47,557 nucleotides of DNA from an uncultured Clostridia bacterium (GTDB lineage Bacteria > Bacillota > Clostridia > TANB77 > CAG-508): contig CAKPHJ010000009.1 in assembly GCA_934157205.1 (NCBI GenBank), forward strand, positions 1-47,557, written 5' to 3'. The first letter of the stretch is position 1, and the number at the start of each line of letters is the position of its first letter. Below, piece by piece: positions 8,427 through 16,762 of the stretch. The position numbers and the translations under genes were made by a program. Below the pieces are notes generated by a model. That model ran no database searches. It was given only the letters and a program-made list of their open reading frames with translations, and was not told the DNA's origin.

Positions 8427-9455
8427 TTAAAATTGTTTTAAAAATCTTATATCATTTTCATATAATAATCTCATGTCTTCAATTCCAAACTTAGCCATAG
8501 CAATTCTTTCAACTCCAAAGCCAAAAGCAAAACCAGAATAAACTTCAGGATCTATTCCACAATTTTTTAATACATTAGGATGAACCATTCCACAACCTAA
8601 AAGTTCTATCCAACCTTCTTGTTTACAAACTCTACAGCCCTTTCCTCCACATACAAAACATGATACATCAGCTTCAGCACTAGGCTCTGTAAATGGAAAA
8701 TGATGTGGTCTAAATCTTATTTTTGTGTTTTCTCCTAAGCATTTTTTTGCAAACATTTCTAATGTTCCTTTTAAATCTGTCATAGAAACATTTTTGTCTA
8801 CAACTAATCCTTCTATTTGATGAAACACTGGTGAATGTGTGCTATCTATACTATCTGAACGGTAAACCGCACCTGGACATATTATTTTAATAGGTGGTTT
8901 TTGTTGTTCCATAACTCTTGCTTGTACTGGTGAAGTTTGACTTCTTAATACTATTTCATCTGTAATATAAAAAGTATCTTGAATATCTCTTGCTGGATGA
9001 TCTGGTGGTGTGTTTAATTTGTCAAAATTATATATTGCTTTTTCTACTTCAGGACCATCTGCAATTTTATAGCCCATTCCTAAAAATATTTCTTCTACTT
9101 CATCTATTATTTGTGAAATAGGATGTATTGAACCTAAACTAATTTTTTTGCTAGGTTCTGTAACATCTATATTTTCATTTTCTAATTTTTTTATCATCTC
9201 TTCTTTTTTTAATTCTTTTTCTCTTTTTTCAAATAATTCTTCTAGTTTGTCTCTAACTTCATTTACTAAACTTCCTATTATTGGTCTTTCTTCTTGAGAT
9301 AATTTTCCCATTCCTCTAAGTATGCTTGTAAGTTTTCCTTTTTTTCCAAGGTATTTTACTTTTAATTCACTTAGTTTTTTTAATTCTTTGCATTCTGTAA
9401 TTTCTTTAACTGCTTCTTCTTGTATTTTTTTAATTTGCTCTTTCAATTTGTACAC
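8427..9455 (-). CDS. pheS: Phenylalanyl-tRNA synthetase alpha subunit
   Basis: The catalytic subunit that activates phenylalanine and charges tRNA-Phe. The 342 residues comprise an N-terminal coiled coil (1-90) and a class II synthetase core: motif 2 around YRSDSIDSTHSPVFHQIEG, the FRPHHFPFTEPSAE segment, and motif 3 GFAFGFGVERIAM near the C-terminus. A CxxC pair (CFVCGGKGCRVC) forms a small zinc-like site seen in many Firmicute PheS proteins. It is second in the operon, 17 bases after the 108-residue unknown gene. Conserved arginines use CGT. Confidence 0.97.
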   Translation of the reverse strand: MYKLKEQIKKIQEEAVKEITECKELKKLSELKVKYLGKKGKLTSILRGMGKLSQEERPIIGSLVNEVRDKLEELFEKREKELKKEEMIKKLENENIDVTEPSKKISLGSIHPISQIIDEVEEIFLGMGYKIADGPEVEKAIYNFDKLNTPPDHPARDIQDTFYITDEIVLRSQTSPVQARVMEQQKPPIKIICPGAVYRSDSIDSTHSPVFHQIEGLVVDKNVSMTDLKGTLEMFAKKCLGENTKIRFRPHHFPFTEPSAEADVSCFVCGGKGCRVCKQEGWIELLGCGMVHPNVLKNCGIDPEVYSGFAFGFGVERIAMAKFGIEDMRLLYENDIRFLKQF

Positions 9456-9472
9456 TTTCCTTTCTTTTTTTA

Positions 9473-9799
9473 TTAATATGGATGATATATTCCACTACTT
9501 TTGTATTTTCCATATACATTACTTTTTGAGTATTTTTCAAATCTTTTTTGAATTTTTTCACTTTTTCTTTGTTCTTTACTTTTATTTTTGGTAAAAAATA
9601 TTTTTATTTTGTTCAAAAAATTTTCTTTGTTTTCAAATTCAAAAGTAACAACATATACTCCAAATTCGTTTAAAGTTACATTTGCTTTTACATTTTTATT
9701 TGGAAATTCTTTTTTAGTTTCATTAATACTTTTTTCTACTTCTTCATTGGTATAATTTTTGGAATCTAGGTAATATTCTATTTGTTTATTTTCTTTCAT
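9473..9799 (-). CDS. Unknown protein, first gene after the Phe T-box
   Basis: A 108-residue protein that I do not recognise. Residues 1-60 alternate beta strands with a helix (NYTNEEVEKSINETKKEFPN, then KANVTLNEFGVYVVTFEFE), followed by a basic tail of about 45 residues with K, S and Y, probably disordered or RNA-binding. AAAGGA precedes ATG 9799. It is the first gene of the T-box controlled pheS-pheT transcript, so it is made when tRNA-Phe charging is low. A role linked to phenylalanine supply is only a contextual guess. Confidence 0.6.
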   Translation of the reverse strand: MKENKQIEYYLDSKNYTNEEVEKSINETKKEFPNKNVKANVTLNEFGVYVVTFEFENKENFLNKIKIFFTKNKSKEQRKSEKIQKRFEKYSKSNVYGKYKSSGIYHPY

Positions 9800-9916
9800 G
9801 TGTTTTCACATCCTTTATTAAATTTTATTTAAAATTTAATCTTTTGTGTTTTATAATAGCTAACCAATTTTAGATTTTTCTCTTTATATTTTTCTTTAGA
9901 AAAACTTCTTTAATAT

Positions 9917-10178
9917 AATAAAAGCCATTTCTGCTCCTTTTTAGGACGAAATGACTTTTTCTATTTCCGTGATACCAACCTAATTATTATTATTTGTACT
10001 AATCACTATTTATGCTTTAACGGTGCAACCGCTCTTTCCTACTTGTTATTCAGAAAAAGTCCTATAAAGTGAAATTTATATATATTCATATAAATGGTTT
10101 TCAGCTAAGACCATTTTCTTTTTTGAATATGTTTGTAATATATATACTCTAATTTTTACTGGATTTTATTTACTTACT
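9917..10178 (-). promoter_or_regulatory. T-box leader, Phe-specific, of the pheS-pheT operon
   Basis: On the minus strand the leader shows Stem I with an AGTA-type bulge near its start (TTAGAGTATATA), a candidate specifier TTC (Phe) followed by A, and the T-box TTAGGTTGGTATCACGG at about 9985-9965. Its UGGU bulge pairs with the ACCA end of tRNA-Phe. It ends in a terminator with a 15-base imperfect stem (AAAGCCATTT / AAATGACTTT side, 9921-9958) followed by T-rich bases. Uncharged tRNA-Phe should favour antitermination. This explains the 480-base gap between 9799 and 10285. CGG triplets here are non-coding. Confidence 0.88.
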
Positions 10179-10184
10179 TTAATT

Positions 10185-10213
10185 ATTTTACCATATTATA
10201 TTATATTTTACAA
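10185..10213 (-). promoter_or_regulatory. Promoter of the T-box/phe operon
   Basis: TTGTAA (10213-10208), a 17-base spacer and TAAAAT (10190-10185) on the minus strand place the transcript start near 10178, just before Stem I of the T-box. Confidence 0.7.
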
Positions 10214-10222
10214 TAGTTTTAA

Positions 10223-10251
10223 TTGTAATTACCAAAAAAATATGCTATAAT
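10223..10251 (+). promoter_or_regulatory. Promoter of the NfeD-SPFH operon
   Basis: TTGTAA (10223-10228), a 17-base spacer and TATAAT (10246-10251). It is back to back with the phe operon promoter, only about 10 bases apart. Confidence 0.75.
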
Positions 10252-10284
10252 GGTAATAGCTGGTATATAAAGGAGGATGTGTAT

Positions 10285-10713
10285 ATGTGGCAAATATGGT
10301 TAGTTATATCTGGAATTTGTATAATATTAGAAATAATTACAGTTGGTTTTTTTATATTTTGGTTTGCTATAGGTGCATTATTTGCAATGCTTGTAAGCTT
10401 CTTCACAAATAATTTAATAATTCAAACTTGTATTTTTTTAATAACATCTACATTATTAATTTTCGTAACAAAGCCATTTATTAAAAAATTTGCCGTTAAC
10501 AATAGCGAAATAAAAACAAATGTATATTCAATAATAGGAAAAACAGGTATTGTTATTAAAGACATTAACCCAGAAGAAGGCTTAGGTCAAGTTAAAATAG
10601 ATGGAGAAGTCTGGTCTGCAAATGCAAATACAACCTCAAATATATCAAAAGGAACAAAAGTAGAGGTAAAAAATATTAAAGGTGTAAAAGTTATTGTTGC
10701 ACCTAAAAATTAA
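10285..10713 (+). CDS. NfeD-like membrane protein
   Basis: A 142-residue NfeD family protein that pairs with SPFH/stomatin proteins in membrane microdomains. N-terminal hydrophobic segments (about residues 1-30 and 35-75) are followed by a soluble OB-fold (IIGKTGIVIKDINPEEGLGQVKIDGEVWSA), the classical NfeD beta-barrel. ATG 10285 is chosen because AGGAGG is eight bases upstream; a GTG at 10279 is too close to it. It lies 20 bases before the SPFH gene, a standard pair. Confidence 0.93.
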   Translation: MWQIWLVISGICIILEIITVGFFIFWFAIGALFAMLVSFFTNNLIIQTCIFLITSTLLIFVTKPFIKKFAVNNSEIKTNVYSIIGKTGIVIKDINPEEGLGQVKIDGEVWSANANTTSNISKGTKVEVKNIKGVKVIVAPKN

Positions 10714-10733
10714 ATTTAAAAGGAGGAATTTTT

Positions 10734-11639
10734 ATGGAATTTTTAATTATTTTAATATTTATTGTTGTTGTTATTGCCGCTATGTCTATAAAAATTGTTA
10801 AACAAGCTGAAGTATATATAATTGAAAGATTAGGTAAATTTTATAAAGTTGCTGATGCTGGTCTTACAATTATTATTCCATTTTTTGATCATGTAAGAAG
10901 TGTAGTTAGCTTAAAACAACAAACAATGGATGTCCCACCACAAGGAGTTATTACAAAAGACAATGTTACAATTACAATTGATACAGTTGTATTTTACCAA
11001 ATAACAGATCCTGCAAAAGCTGTTTATGAAATTCAAAGCTTAAAAAAAGGTATCGAATACTTAGCTATAACAACAATACGTGACATTATAGGTAAAATGG
11101 ATTTAGACGAAACATTTAGTTCAAGAGACGGAATTAACAATCAATTAAGAGTTGTTCTAGACGAAGCAACTGACAGATGGGGTTGTAAAATTGACAGAGT
11201 TGAAATAAAAGACATTACACCACCTGCAGACATTAGAGATGCAATGGAAAAAGAAATGAATGCAGAAAGAAATAAAAGAGCATTAATTCTTGAATCTGAA
11301 GCTCAAAGACAAGCTGCAATAACAATAGCTGAAGGTAAAAAACAAGCTGCAATACTTGAAGCCGAAGCAGATAAAGAATCTAAAATAAGAAGAGCAATAG
11401 GTGAAGCCCAAGCTATAAAAGAAGTTGCTGAAGCAAAAGCCAAAGAAATTCAAATGGTTTATGATGCAATGAAAAAAGCAGATCCAAACGAAAAATTAGT
11501 ACAATTAAAATCTCTTGAAGCACTTGAAGAAGTTGCTAAAGGTGATGCAAATAAAGTATTTATTCCATTTGAAGCAACAAATGTATTAAGTTCTTTAGGA
11601 GCAATGAAAGAAATTGTAAAAGATGAACCAAAAAAATAA
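10734..11639 (+). CDS. SPFH/band 7 membrane-scaffold protein (QmcA-type)
   Basis: The 301-residue product has one N-terminal membrane helix (residues 1-18), a band-7 domain (KQAEVYIIERLGKFYKVADAGL, then LKQQTMDVPPQGVITKDNVT), and a coiled coil rich in A, E and K (about 185-250) typical of stomatin/QmcA oligomers. Such proteins form membrane microdomain rings and modulate membrane proteases. A perfect AGGAGG precedes ATG 10734. It ends just before a bidirectional terminator. GAC GGA at about 11130 carries an out-of-frame CGG without effect. Confidence 0.94.
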   Translation: MEFLIILIFIVVVIAAMSIKIVKQAEVYIIERLGKFYKVADAGLTIIIPFFDHVRSVVSLKQQTMDVPPQGVITKDNVTITIDTVVFYQITDPAKAVYEIQSLKKGIEYLAITTIRDIIGKMDLDETFSSRDGINNQLRVVLDEATDRWGCKIDRVEIKDITPPADIRDAMEKEMNAERNKRALILESEAQRQAAITIAEGKKQAAILEAEADKESKIRRAIGEAQAIKEVAEAKAKEIQMVYDAMKKADPNEKLVQLKSLEALEEVAKGDANKVFIPFEATNVLSSLGAMKEIVKDEPKK

Positions 11640-11673
11640 CTTTAACTAAAAAAAGAAAATCTTGCAATATATA

Positions 11674-11713
11674 AAAAAGTCACACAATAATATAATTTAT
11701 TGTGCGACTTTTT
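11674..11713. terminator. Bidirectional terminator between the SPFH gene and the HAD gene
   Basis: The stem AAAAAAGTCACACAATA / TATTGTGCGACTTTTTT, with one mismatch, lies between convergent genes. The extended end of the HAD gene (11718) is five bases from the stem. Confidence 0.85.
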
Positions 11714-11717
11714 AATT

Positions 11718-12796
11718 TTACCTTCCTCCTCTATTTCTTTTTCTATGTGGTACTCCATTATTTTTTGGACTATGTTGTTTTCTACCGCACATTAACCTTA
11801 TATCTATATCTTTTTCTAAAAGCTGTATTTGTATTTCTTCTCACTTCGTTGCTTTTGCTTTTGATTTTTGCTTCAAACAATTTAGCATATTTTTCTATTG
11901 CTCTATTAGCATGGTTTGGATTTGATGATATACATACAACTTTGCCCCTTTTTAATTTACGAGCATAACTTTTTATTTCATCTATTATTATATTTGCTTC
12001 ATCTGTTCCTTTAACTACAGCAACATACATTCCATCTTTTATTGCTTGTTTAAACATTGAAATATCATTATTTCCATTTCCAATGCACATATATCCGATA
12101 TGAAGGTTCAAATATTTCTTTAACTTCTTTGACAGCTTTCCCCTTACTTGCTTCCATTGAAGCTATATCTAATCTATAATTTTTATTTTCACTTGATTTT
12201 GTAGGAAATTTTGTTTCGCCAATATCTGTCCAACATTCTAAATTTTCTTCTTTTATAAATTTTGCCATTTCTTCCATTTGTTCTTTTGTTCCTGCTAATG
12301 TTATTTTAGTTACTTCTTTGCCTTTTTGAACCTCATTTTCTATATTAGGAATAAATTCTGATTTTTTACTATCTTTATAATACTTTTTTACTTCTTCGGA
12401 TTCTGACGCATATACTTTTTCTCCATCTGTATATCTTATAAGGTCTGCACTCCCTCCAATTTCTATGAATTTTTCAATAATTTGTGATATTTTATTTTTT
12501 TTCAACTCACATTTTTTTATAAATTCATTGTTTTTAGTATCATATATTACTGCTCCATTATCTCCAATTATTATAGGAGGTAATGAAAGTCCTTTAGCTT
12601 TCCACTCTTCTTTTATGTCTCCAACTGTTCTTCCAGTAACTGGTATTACCAGTCCTCCTTTTGTTCGTGTAAATATTAAAATTTTTTCAAGTGACTCATC
12701 ATTTAAATTTAGTGTTCCGTCTTTATCTGTAAATATTATAACTTCAGGTTTCTTTGCTTCATATAAATAATTATATGTATTTTTATTTTTAGGCAT
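11718..12796 (-). CDS. HAD-superfamily hydrolase, needs two +1 shifts at CGG
   Basis: A Cof-like HAD phosphatase with motif I FTDKDGTLN (residues about 21-29), a sugar-phosphatase-type cap, and motif IV GNGNNDISMF. Motif IV lies beyond the first break. Site 1 is in-frame CGG 12097-12095 (codon 234): TAT CGG ATA becomes TAT, skip C, GGA TAT and gives GYMCIGNGNND. Site 2 is CGG 11787-11785, directly followed by TAG in the original frame; the +1 step gives a basic tail GRKQHSPKNNGVPHRKRNRG and a stop at 11718, right beside the terminator. The product would be 358 residues. The basic tail suggests nucleic-acid contact. The enzyme's substrate is unknown. Confidence 0.85.
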
Positions 12797-12817
12797 TTTT
12801 TTCTTCCTTTCTTTTTT

Positions 12818-14416
12818 TTATTTAATACAAGCTTTAACTAATCCAACAAATAGTGGTGCTGGATTATTTGGTCTTGATTTTAACTCTGGATGAAATTGGC
12901 CTGCTATAAAATATGGATGTTTTTCTAATTCCACCATTTCTACAAGTAATCCATCTGGTGATGTTCCAGAAATTTTAAGTCCTGCATTTTCAATCATCTC
13001 TCTATATTCATTATTAAATTCATAACGATGTCTATGTCTTTCTAAAATTATTTCTTTTCCATATATTTTATTTGCTAATGTTCCTTTTTTTATAGAACAT
13101 GGGTATGCTCCTAATCTCATTGTTCCACCTTTTTTTGAAACATCTTTTTGTTCTTTCATTATGTGAATTACAGGATTTTTAGTATTTTTATCTAATTCAG
13201 ATGAATTTGCATCTTTTAAGCCTAAAACATTTCTTGCAAATTCTACAACAGCCATTTGCATTCCTAAACAAATTCCTAAAAATGGTATGTTATTTTCTCT
13301 TACATATTTAATAGTTTCAATTTTACCTTCTATTCCCCTATTTCCAAAGCCTCCGGGAACAACTACCCCATCAATTTCATGTAATTTTTCTGAAACATTT
13401 TCACTTGTAATTGTTTCTGAATCAATCAATTTTACTTTAACCTTAACATGGTTTGCAAATCCTGCATGATATAAACTTTCTATTACAGAAATGTAAGAAT
13501 CTTCTAATTTAACATATTTTCCAACTATTGCAATATTTATAATTTTATTATTATCTATATTTCTGATATTTTCAATCATTTTTTCCCATTTTGAATTGTC
13601 TGGTACATAATTATCTAATTTTAAATGATTGCATACTTCTCTAGCTAAACCTTCTTTTTCAAGCATTAGTGGTACAGCATATAAGCAATCTGCAGTAGTA
13701 TTTTGTATAACACTTGTTTTTCTTACATTACAAAATAATGATAATTTTTCTTTTATACTTTCTGGTATTTCTCTTTCGGTTCTACATACTAAAATATTTG
13801 GTTTTATTCCAAAACTTTGTAATTCTTTTACAGAATGTTGTGTGGGTTTTGATTTTATTTCGTTTGAACCAAAAATATATGGTAATAATGTTACATGTAT
13901 GTATACAACATCTTCTGGATTTTTTTCTAACCCTACTTGTCTAATTGCTTCTATTATAGATAACCCTTCAATATCTCCAACAGTTCCACCTACTTCTGTT
14001 ATTACTATGTCTGTGTCTGTGTTTTCAAAACCATATATTCTTTCTTTTATTTCGTTTGTAATATGAGGAATTACTTGAACTGTTTTTCCTAAGTAGTCTC
14101 CTCTTCTTTCTTTTTCTATTACACTTTGATATATTTTTCCCATAGTTACACTAGAATTTTTGGTTAAGTTTTCATCTATAAATCTTTCATAATGTCCTAA
14201 ATCTAAATCTGTTTCTGCTCCATCTTCTGTTACAAAAACTTCACCATGTTCATAAGGATTCATTGTTCCTGGGTCTACATTTATGTATGGATCAAATTTT
14301 TGTATTGTTACTTTATATCCTCTGTTTTTTAATAATCTTCCTAAAGATGCCGCTGTTATTCCTTTTCCAAGTCCTGATACTACTCCACCTGTTACAAAAA
14401 TATACTTTGTATTCAT
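12818..14416 (-). CDS. pyrG: CTP synthase
   Basis: It converts UTP, ATP and glutamine to CTP. The 532-residue length is normal. The N-terminal synthase domain has FVTGGVVSGLGKGITAASLG and YINVDPGTMNPYEHGEVFV; the C-terminal class I glutamine amidotransferase has GICLGMQ (catalytic Cys) and FHPE (His/Glu). It is intact: CGG triplets at CCC GGA and GCG GCA straddle codons and do no harm. The HAD gene follows 21 bases downstream. Confidence 0.97.
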   Translation of the reverse strand: MNTKYIFVTGGVVSGLGKGITAASLGRLLKNRGYKVTIQKFDPYINVDPGTMNPYEHGEVFVTEDGAETDLDLGHYERFIDENLTKNSSVTMGKIYQSVIEKERRGDYLGKTVQVIPHITNEIKERIYGFENTDTDIVITEVGGTVGDIEGLSIIEAIRQVGLEKNPEDVVYIHVTLLPYIFGSNEIKSKPTQHSVKELQSFGIKPNILVCRTEREIPESIKEKLSLFCNVRKTSVIQNTTADCLYAVPLMLEKEGLAREVCNHLKLDNYVPDNSKWEKMIENIRNIDNNKIINIAIVGKYVKLEDSYISVIESLYHAGFANHVKVKVKLIDSETITSENVSEKLHEIDGVVVPGGFGNRGIEGKIETIKYVRENNIPFLGICLGMQMAVVEFARNVLGLKDANSSELDKNTKNPVIHIMKEQKDVSKKGGTMRLGAYPCSIKKGTLANKIYGKEIILERHRHRYEFNNEYREMIENAGLKISGTSPDGLLVEMVELEKHPYFIAGQFHPELKSRPNNPAPLFVGLVKACIK

Positions 14417-14559
14417 TTTTTTAATACTCCTTCCTTAACCAATAATATTAGTATTATTATTTTTCTATAATAGAAAAAAGCAACTAGTTGTTTTATTCTT
14501 ACCGAATTTATGCTTTTTAAATCTATTTCTATTTTACCATTTATTTATATGTTTTTCAA
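14417..14559 (-). promoter_or_regulatory. pyrG promoter and leader
   Basis: TTGAAA (14559-14554), a 17-base spacer and TAAAAT (14536-14531) on the minus strand form a promoter, so the leader is about 105 bases. It contains AAAAAGCA and a downstream TGCTTTTTT that can pair around an internal CAACTAGTTG palindrome. This could be an attenuator of pyrG, but I see no run of G at the start as in the Bacillus mechanism. The CGG in TTCGGTAA is non-coding. Confidence 0.5.
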
Positions 14560-14563
14560 GTAA

Positions 14564-14592
14564 TTGACTATAAATAAATTTATTGCTATAAT
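14564..14592 (+). promoter_or_regulatory. deoD promoter
   Basis: TTGACT (14564-14569), 17 bases, TATAAT (14587-14592). It is divergent from the pyrG promoter. Confidence 0.75.
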
Positions 14593-14687
14593 TGAGCTGT
14601 TACTATTGAAAGTTTATTATTTTACTATAAGATTTTTAAAGCCAAAAATGGTAACATAAAACAAATAAATAAAAAGGAGGTTTCTTT

Positions 14688-15413
14688 ATGTCAACACCAC
14701 ATAACGAAGCAAAAATTGGTGAAATTGCAAAAACAGTTATAATGCCTGGAGATCCATTAAGAGCAGAATATATAGCAAATAATTTTTTACAAAATGTAAA
14801 ATTAGTAAATAAAGTAAGAGGTATGTATGCATACACTGGAACATACAAAGATAAAGAAATATCAATTATGGCATCTGGAATGGGTATGCCAAGTATGTCA
14901 ATATATTCATATGAACTATATAAGTTTTACAATGTAGAAAACATTATAAGAATTGGTTCATGTGGAGCATATAAACCAGAACTAAAATTGTTCGATGTTG
15001 TTTTATCTGATGGAGTTTATAGCGAAAGTAATTATGCTTTAACATTTAATAATGAAAATTGTCATTTTATAAAATCTAGCAAAAGCCTTAATAATGTAAT
15101 AGAACAAACTGCAAACTCAAATAATATTTCAATTATAACAGGAAATACTGTTTGTTTAGATTGTTTTGACCCATATATGCCAGATATTAATAAATTTATA
15201 GAAAGATTGCCAAAAGACTTAAATCCTTATGCAGGAGAAATGGAAGCTTTTGCTTTGTTTTATAATGCTCATTATTTTAATAAAAATGCTTCTTGTCTTA
15301 TGACTGTTGTAGATTCTAAATATATTACTGAAATTGCAACTCCTGAACAAAGACAAACAGGTTTAAACAATATGATTAAATTAGCTTTAGAAAGTAGTTT
15401 AAATATAAAATAA
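14688..15413 (+). CDS. deoD: Purine-nucleoside phosphorylase, DeoD type
   Basis: It cleaves purine nucleosides with phosphate for salvage. The 241 residues show the start STPHNEAKIGEIAKTVIMPG, the phosphate-binding PGDPLRAEYIA, IRIGSCGAY, and the E-MEAFALF substrate segment. The usual catalytic Asp lies in MTVVDSKYIT. AGGAGG is eight bases before ATG 14688. It is monocistronic on plus and ends in the triple-hairpin element shared with greA. Confidence 0.93.
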   Translation: MSTPHNEAKIGEIAKTVIMPGDPLRAEYIANNFLQNVKLVNKVRGMYAYTGTYKDKEISIMASGMGMPSMSIYSYELYKFYNVENIIRIGSCGAYKPELKLFDVVLSDGVYSESNYALTFNNENCHFIKSSKSLNNVIEQTANSNNISIITGNTVCLDCFDPYMPDINKFIERLPKDLNPYAGEMEAFALFYNAHYFNKNASCLMTVVDSKYITEIATPEQRQTGLNNMIKLALESSLNIK

Positions 15414-15427
15414 GAACAAATCTGAAA

Positions 15428-15540
15428 ATTTATGAAATAAATTTTCTGTGCAATGTAGTTTTATATATTAGAAAAGCTGCTTAGCTTTCCTAATATATAA
15501 AACAAAGGGTAACTATAACTATGTTACCCTTTGTTTTTAG
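15428..15540. repeat. Triple-hairpin intergenic element, copy 1
   Basis: Read on plus: a small hairpin around AAATTTATGAAATAAATTT, the linker CTGTGCAATGTAG, a long hairpin (TATATATTAG paired with CTAATATATA, about 15461-15500), then a GC-richer hairpin (ACAAAGGGTAAC / GTTACCCTTTGT) with a T5 run. It separates convergent deoD and greA and can terminate both. The same three-part order recurs at 40075-40187 and 46685-46800. Confidence 0.7.
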
Positions 15541-15562
15541 GAATTTCTTTCGAATTTTATTC

Positions 15563-16039
15563 TTATTTTTTTATTGATAAAATTTTATATTTCATAATAC
15601 CAGCTGGTGCATTTACTTCAACTATATGGTTTTTCTTTGCACCTAATAAAGCACTGCCTAGTGGTGATTCATTTGATATTTTATTTTCTGCTAAATTTAC
15701 TTCTGTAGAACCAACTATTGTATATTCTACTTCTTCATTAAATTCCATGTCTAAAACTTTAACAATGTTTCCAATTTGTACTGTTTCTGTGTCTATTTCC
15801 TTTTCATCTATAATTTTTGCATATCTTAGTTTGTTTTCTAATTCTGCAATTTTTGCTTCGTTTTCTGCTTGAGCATTTTTAGCTTCATCATATTCAGAGT
15901 TTTCAGATAAATCTCCAAAACCTAGTGCAATTTTTATTCTTTCTGCAACTTCTGCTCTTTTTTCTGTTCTTAGATAATTTAATTGCTTTTCTAAGTTATC
16001 ATAACCTTCTTGTGTTAGTATTACTTCTTTTTCTTCCAT
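15563..16039 (-). CDS. greA: Transcription elongation factor GreA
   Basis: GreA stimulates transcript cleavage by backtracked RNA polymerase. The 158 residues carry the N-terminal coiled coil with its acidic tip (GDLSENSEYDEAKNAQ, residues about 43-58, with the functional D and E) and a C-terminal FKBP-like domain (NEEVEYTIVGSTEV, ISNESPLGSALLGAK). ATG 16039 follows a GGAG site. It is last in the ftsE-to-greA run. Confidence 0.96.
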   Translation of the reverse strand: MEEKEVILTQEGYDNLEKQLNYLRTEKRAEVAERIKIALGFGDLSENSEYDEAKNAQAENEAKIAELENKLRYAKIIDEKEIDTETVQIGNIVKVLDMEFNEEVEYTIVGSTEVNLAENKISNESPLGSALLGAKKNHIVEVNAPAGIMKYKILSIKK

Positions 16040-16119
16040 AGTAATATCTCCTTTCGTTTTATTCGTAAAAATTCTTTCCTACTATATTAAGGCAAAAAAT
16101 AAAATTTGTCAAGCAAATT

Positions 16120-16710
16120 TTATTTTAATAATTCTTTTGCATCTTTTAGGTAATCTACTCCTGAAAAAATTGTAGCTATTGTTTGTATTATCATCATAAA
16201 TGTAACAATTAAATTTAATATAAATGCTCCACCAGTAAGCTCTCCTGTAAAGCATTTTGCAAATGCATTTACATCTAAAAATGCAAGTATAATTGCTAAC
16301 ATTTGTGTTACTGTTTTTAGTTTTCCCCATTTAGACGCTGAAATAACCTTACCACCTTTTTCTACAGCTACTAGTCTATATCCAGAAACAACAAATTCTC
16401 TAGCTAATACAATAATTGGAATCCATGCTGGAAGTTTTGCCATTTCTACTAACATTACCATTGCACTTAAAACTAATATTTTATCTGCTAATGGATCTAA
16501 GAATTTACCAAATACAGTTATTTGATTATACTTTCTTGCTAAATACCCATCTAATTTATCTGTAATAGATGCAAGAATAAATATAAAATCTATTATTAAA
16601 AATTCAGTTGGAATTCCTAAAAACTCGCCTTGTATATTTAAAAATGGTATTATTACCATTATTGGTACTAAAATTATTCTAAATATTGTTAATTTATTTG
16701 GTAAATTCAT
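16120..16710 (-). CDS. pgsA: CDP-diacylglycerol-glycerol-3-phosphate phosphatidyltransferase
   Basis: This integral membrane enzyme commits CDP-diacylglycerol to phosphatidylglycerol. The 196 residues contain the CDP-alcohol signature DKLDGYLARKY ... GKFLDPLADK with its four aspartates in the correct spacing (about residues 47-73), and five to six membrane helices. The start MNLPNKLTIFRIILVP is typical. It lies between ctpA and greA. Confidence 0.96.
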   Translation of the reverse strand: MNLPNKLTIFRIILVPIMVIIPFLNIQGEFLGIPTEFLIIDFIFILASITDKLDGYLARKYNQITVFGKFLDPLADKILVLSAMVMLVEMAKLPAWIPIIVLAREFVVSGYRLVAVEKGGKVISASKWGKLKTVTQMLAIILAFLDVNAFAKCFTGELTGGAFILNLIVTFMMIIQTIATIFSGVDYLKDAKELLK

Positions 16711-16724
16711 GTTTTTCCCTTCCT

Positions 16725-16744
16725 TACGTCACTTTGTTCTTTAT
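16725..16744. repeat. Fragment of the triple-hairpin element
   Basis: The stretch TACGTCACTTTGTTCTTTA in the ctpA-pgsA gap is identical to one arm of the outer hairpin beside dnaK (46783-46801), but the pairing arm is missing. It looks like a remnant of the element. Confidence 0.4.
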
Positions 16745-16762
16745 TATTTTTATTATAAAATT

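Noticed and set aside
9917..10178. The 480-base gap before nfeD as hidden genes
   Set aside because: It is explained by the T-box leader and two divergent promoters; no open frame of note.
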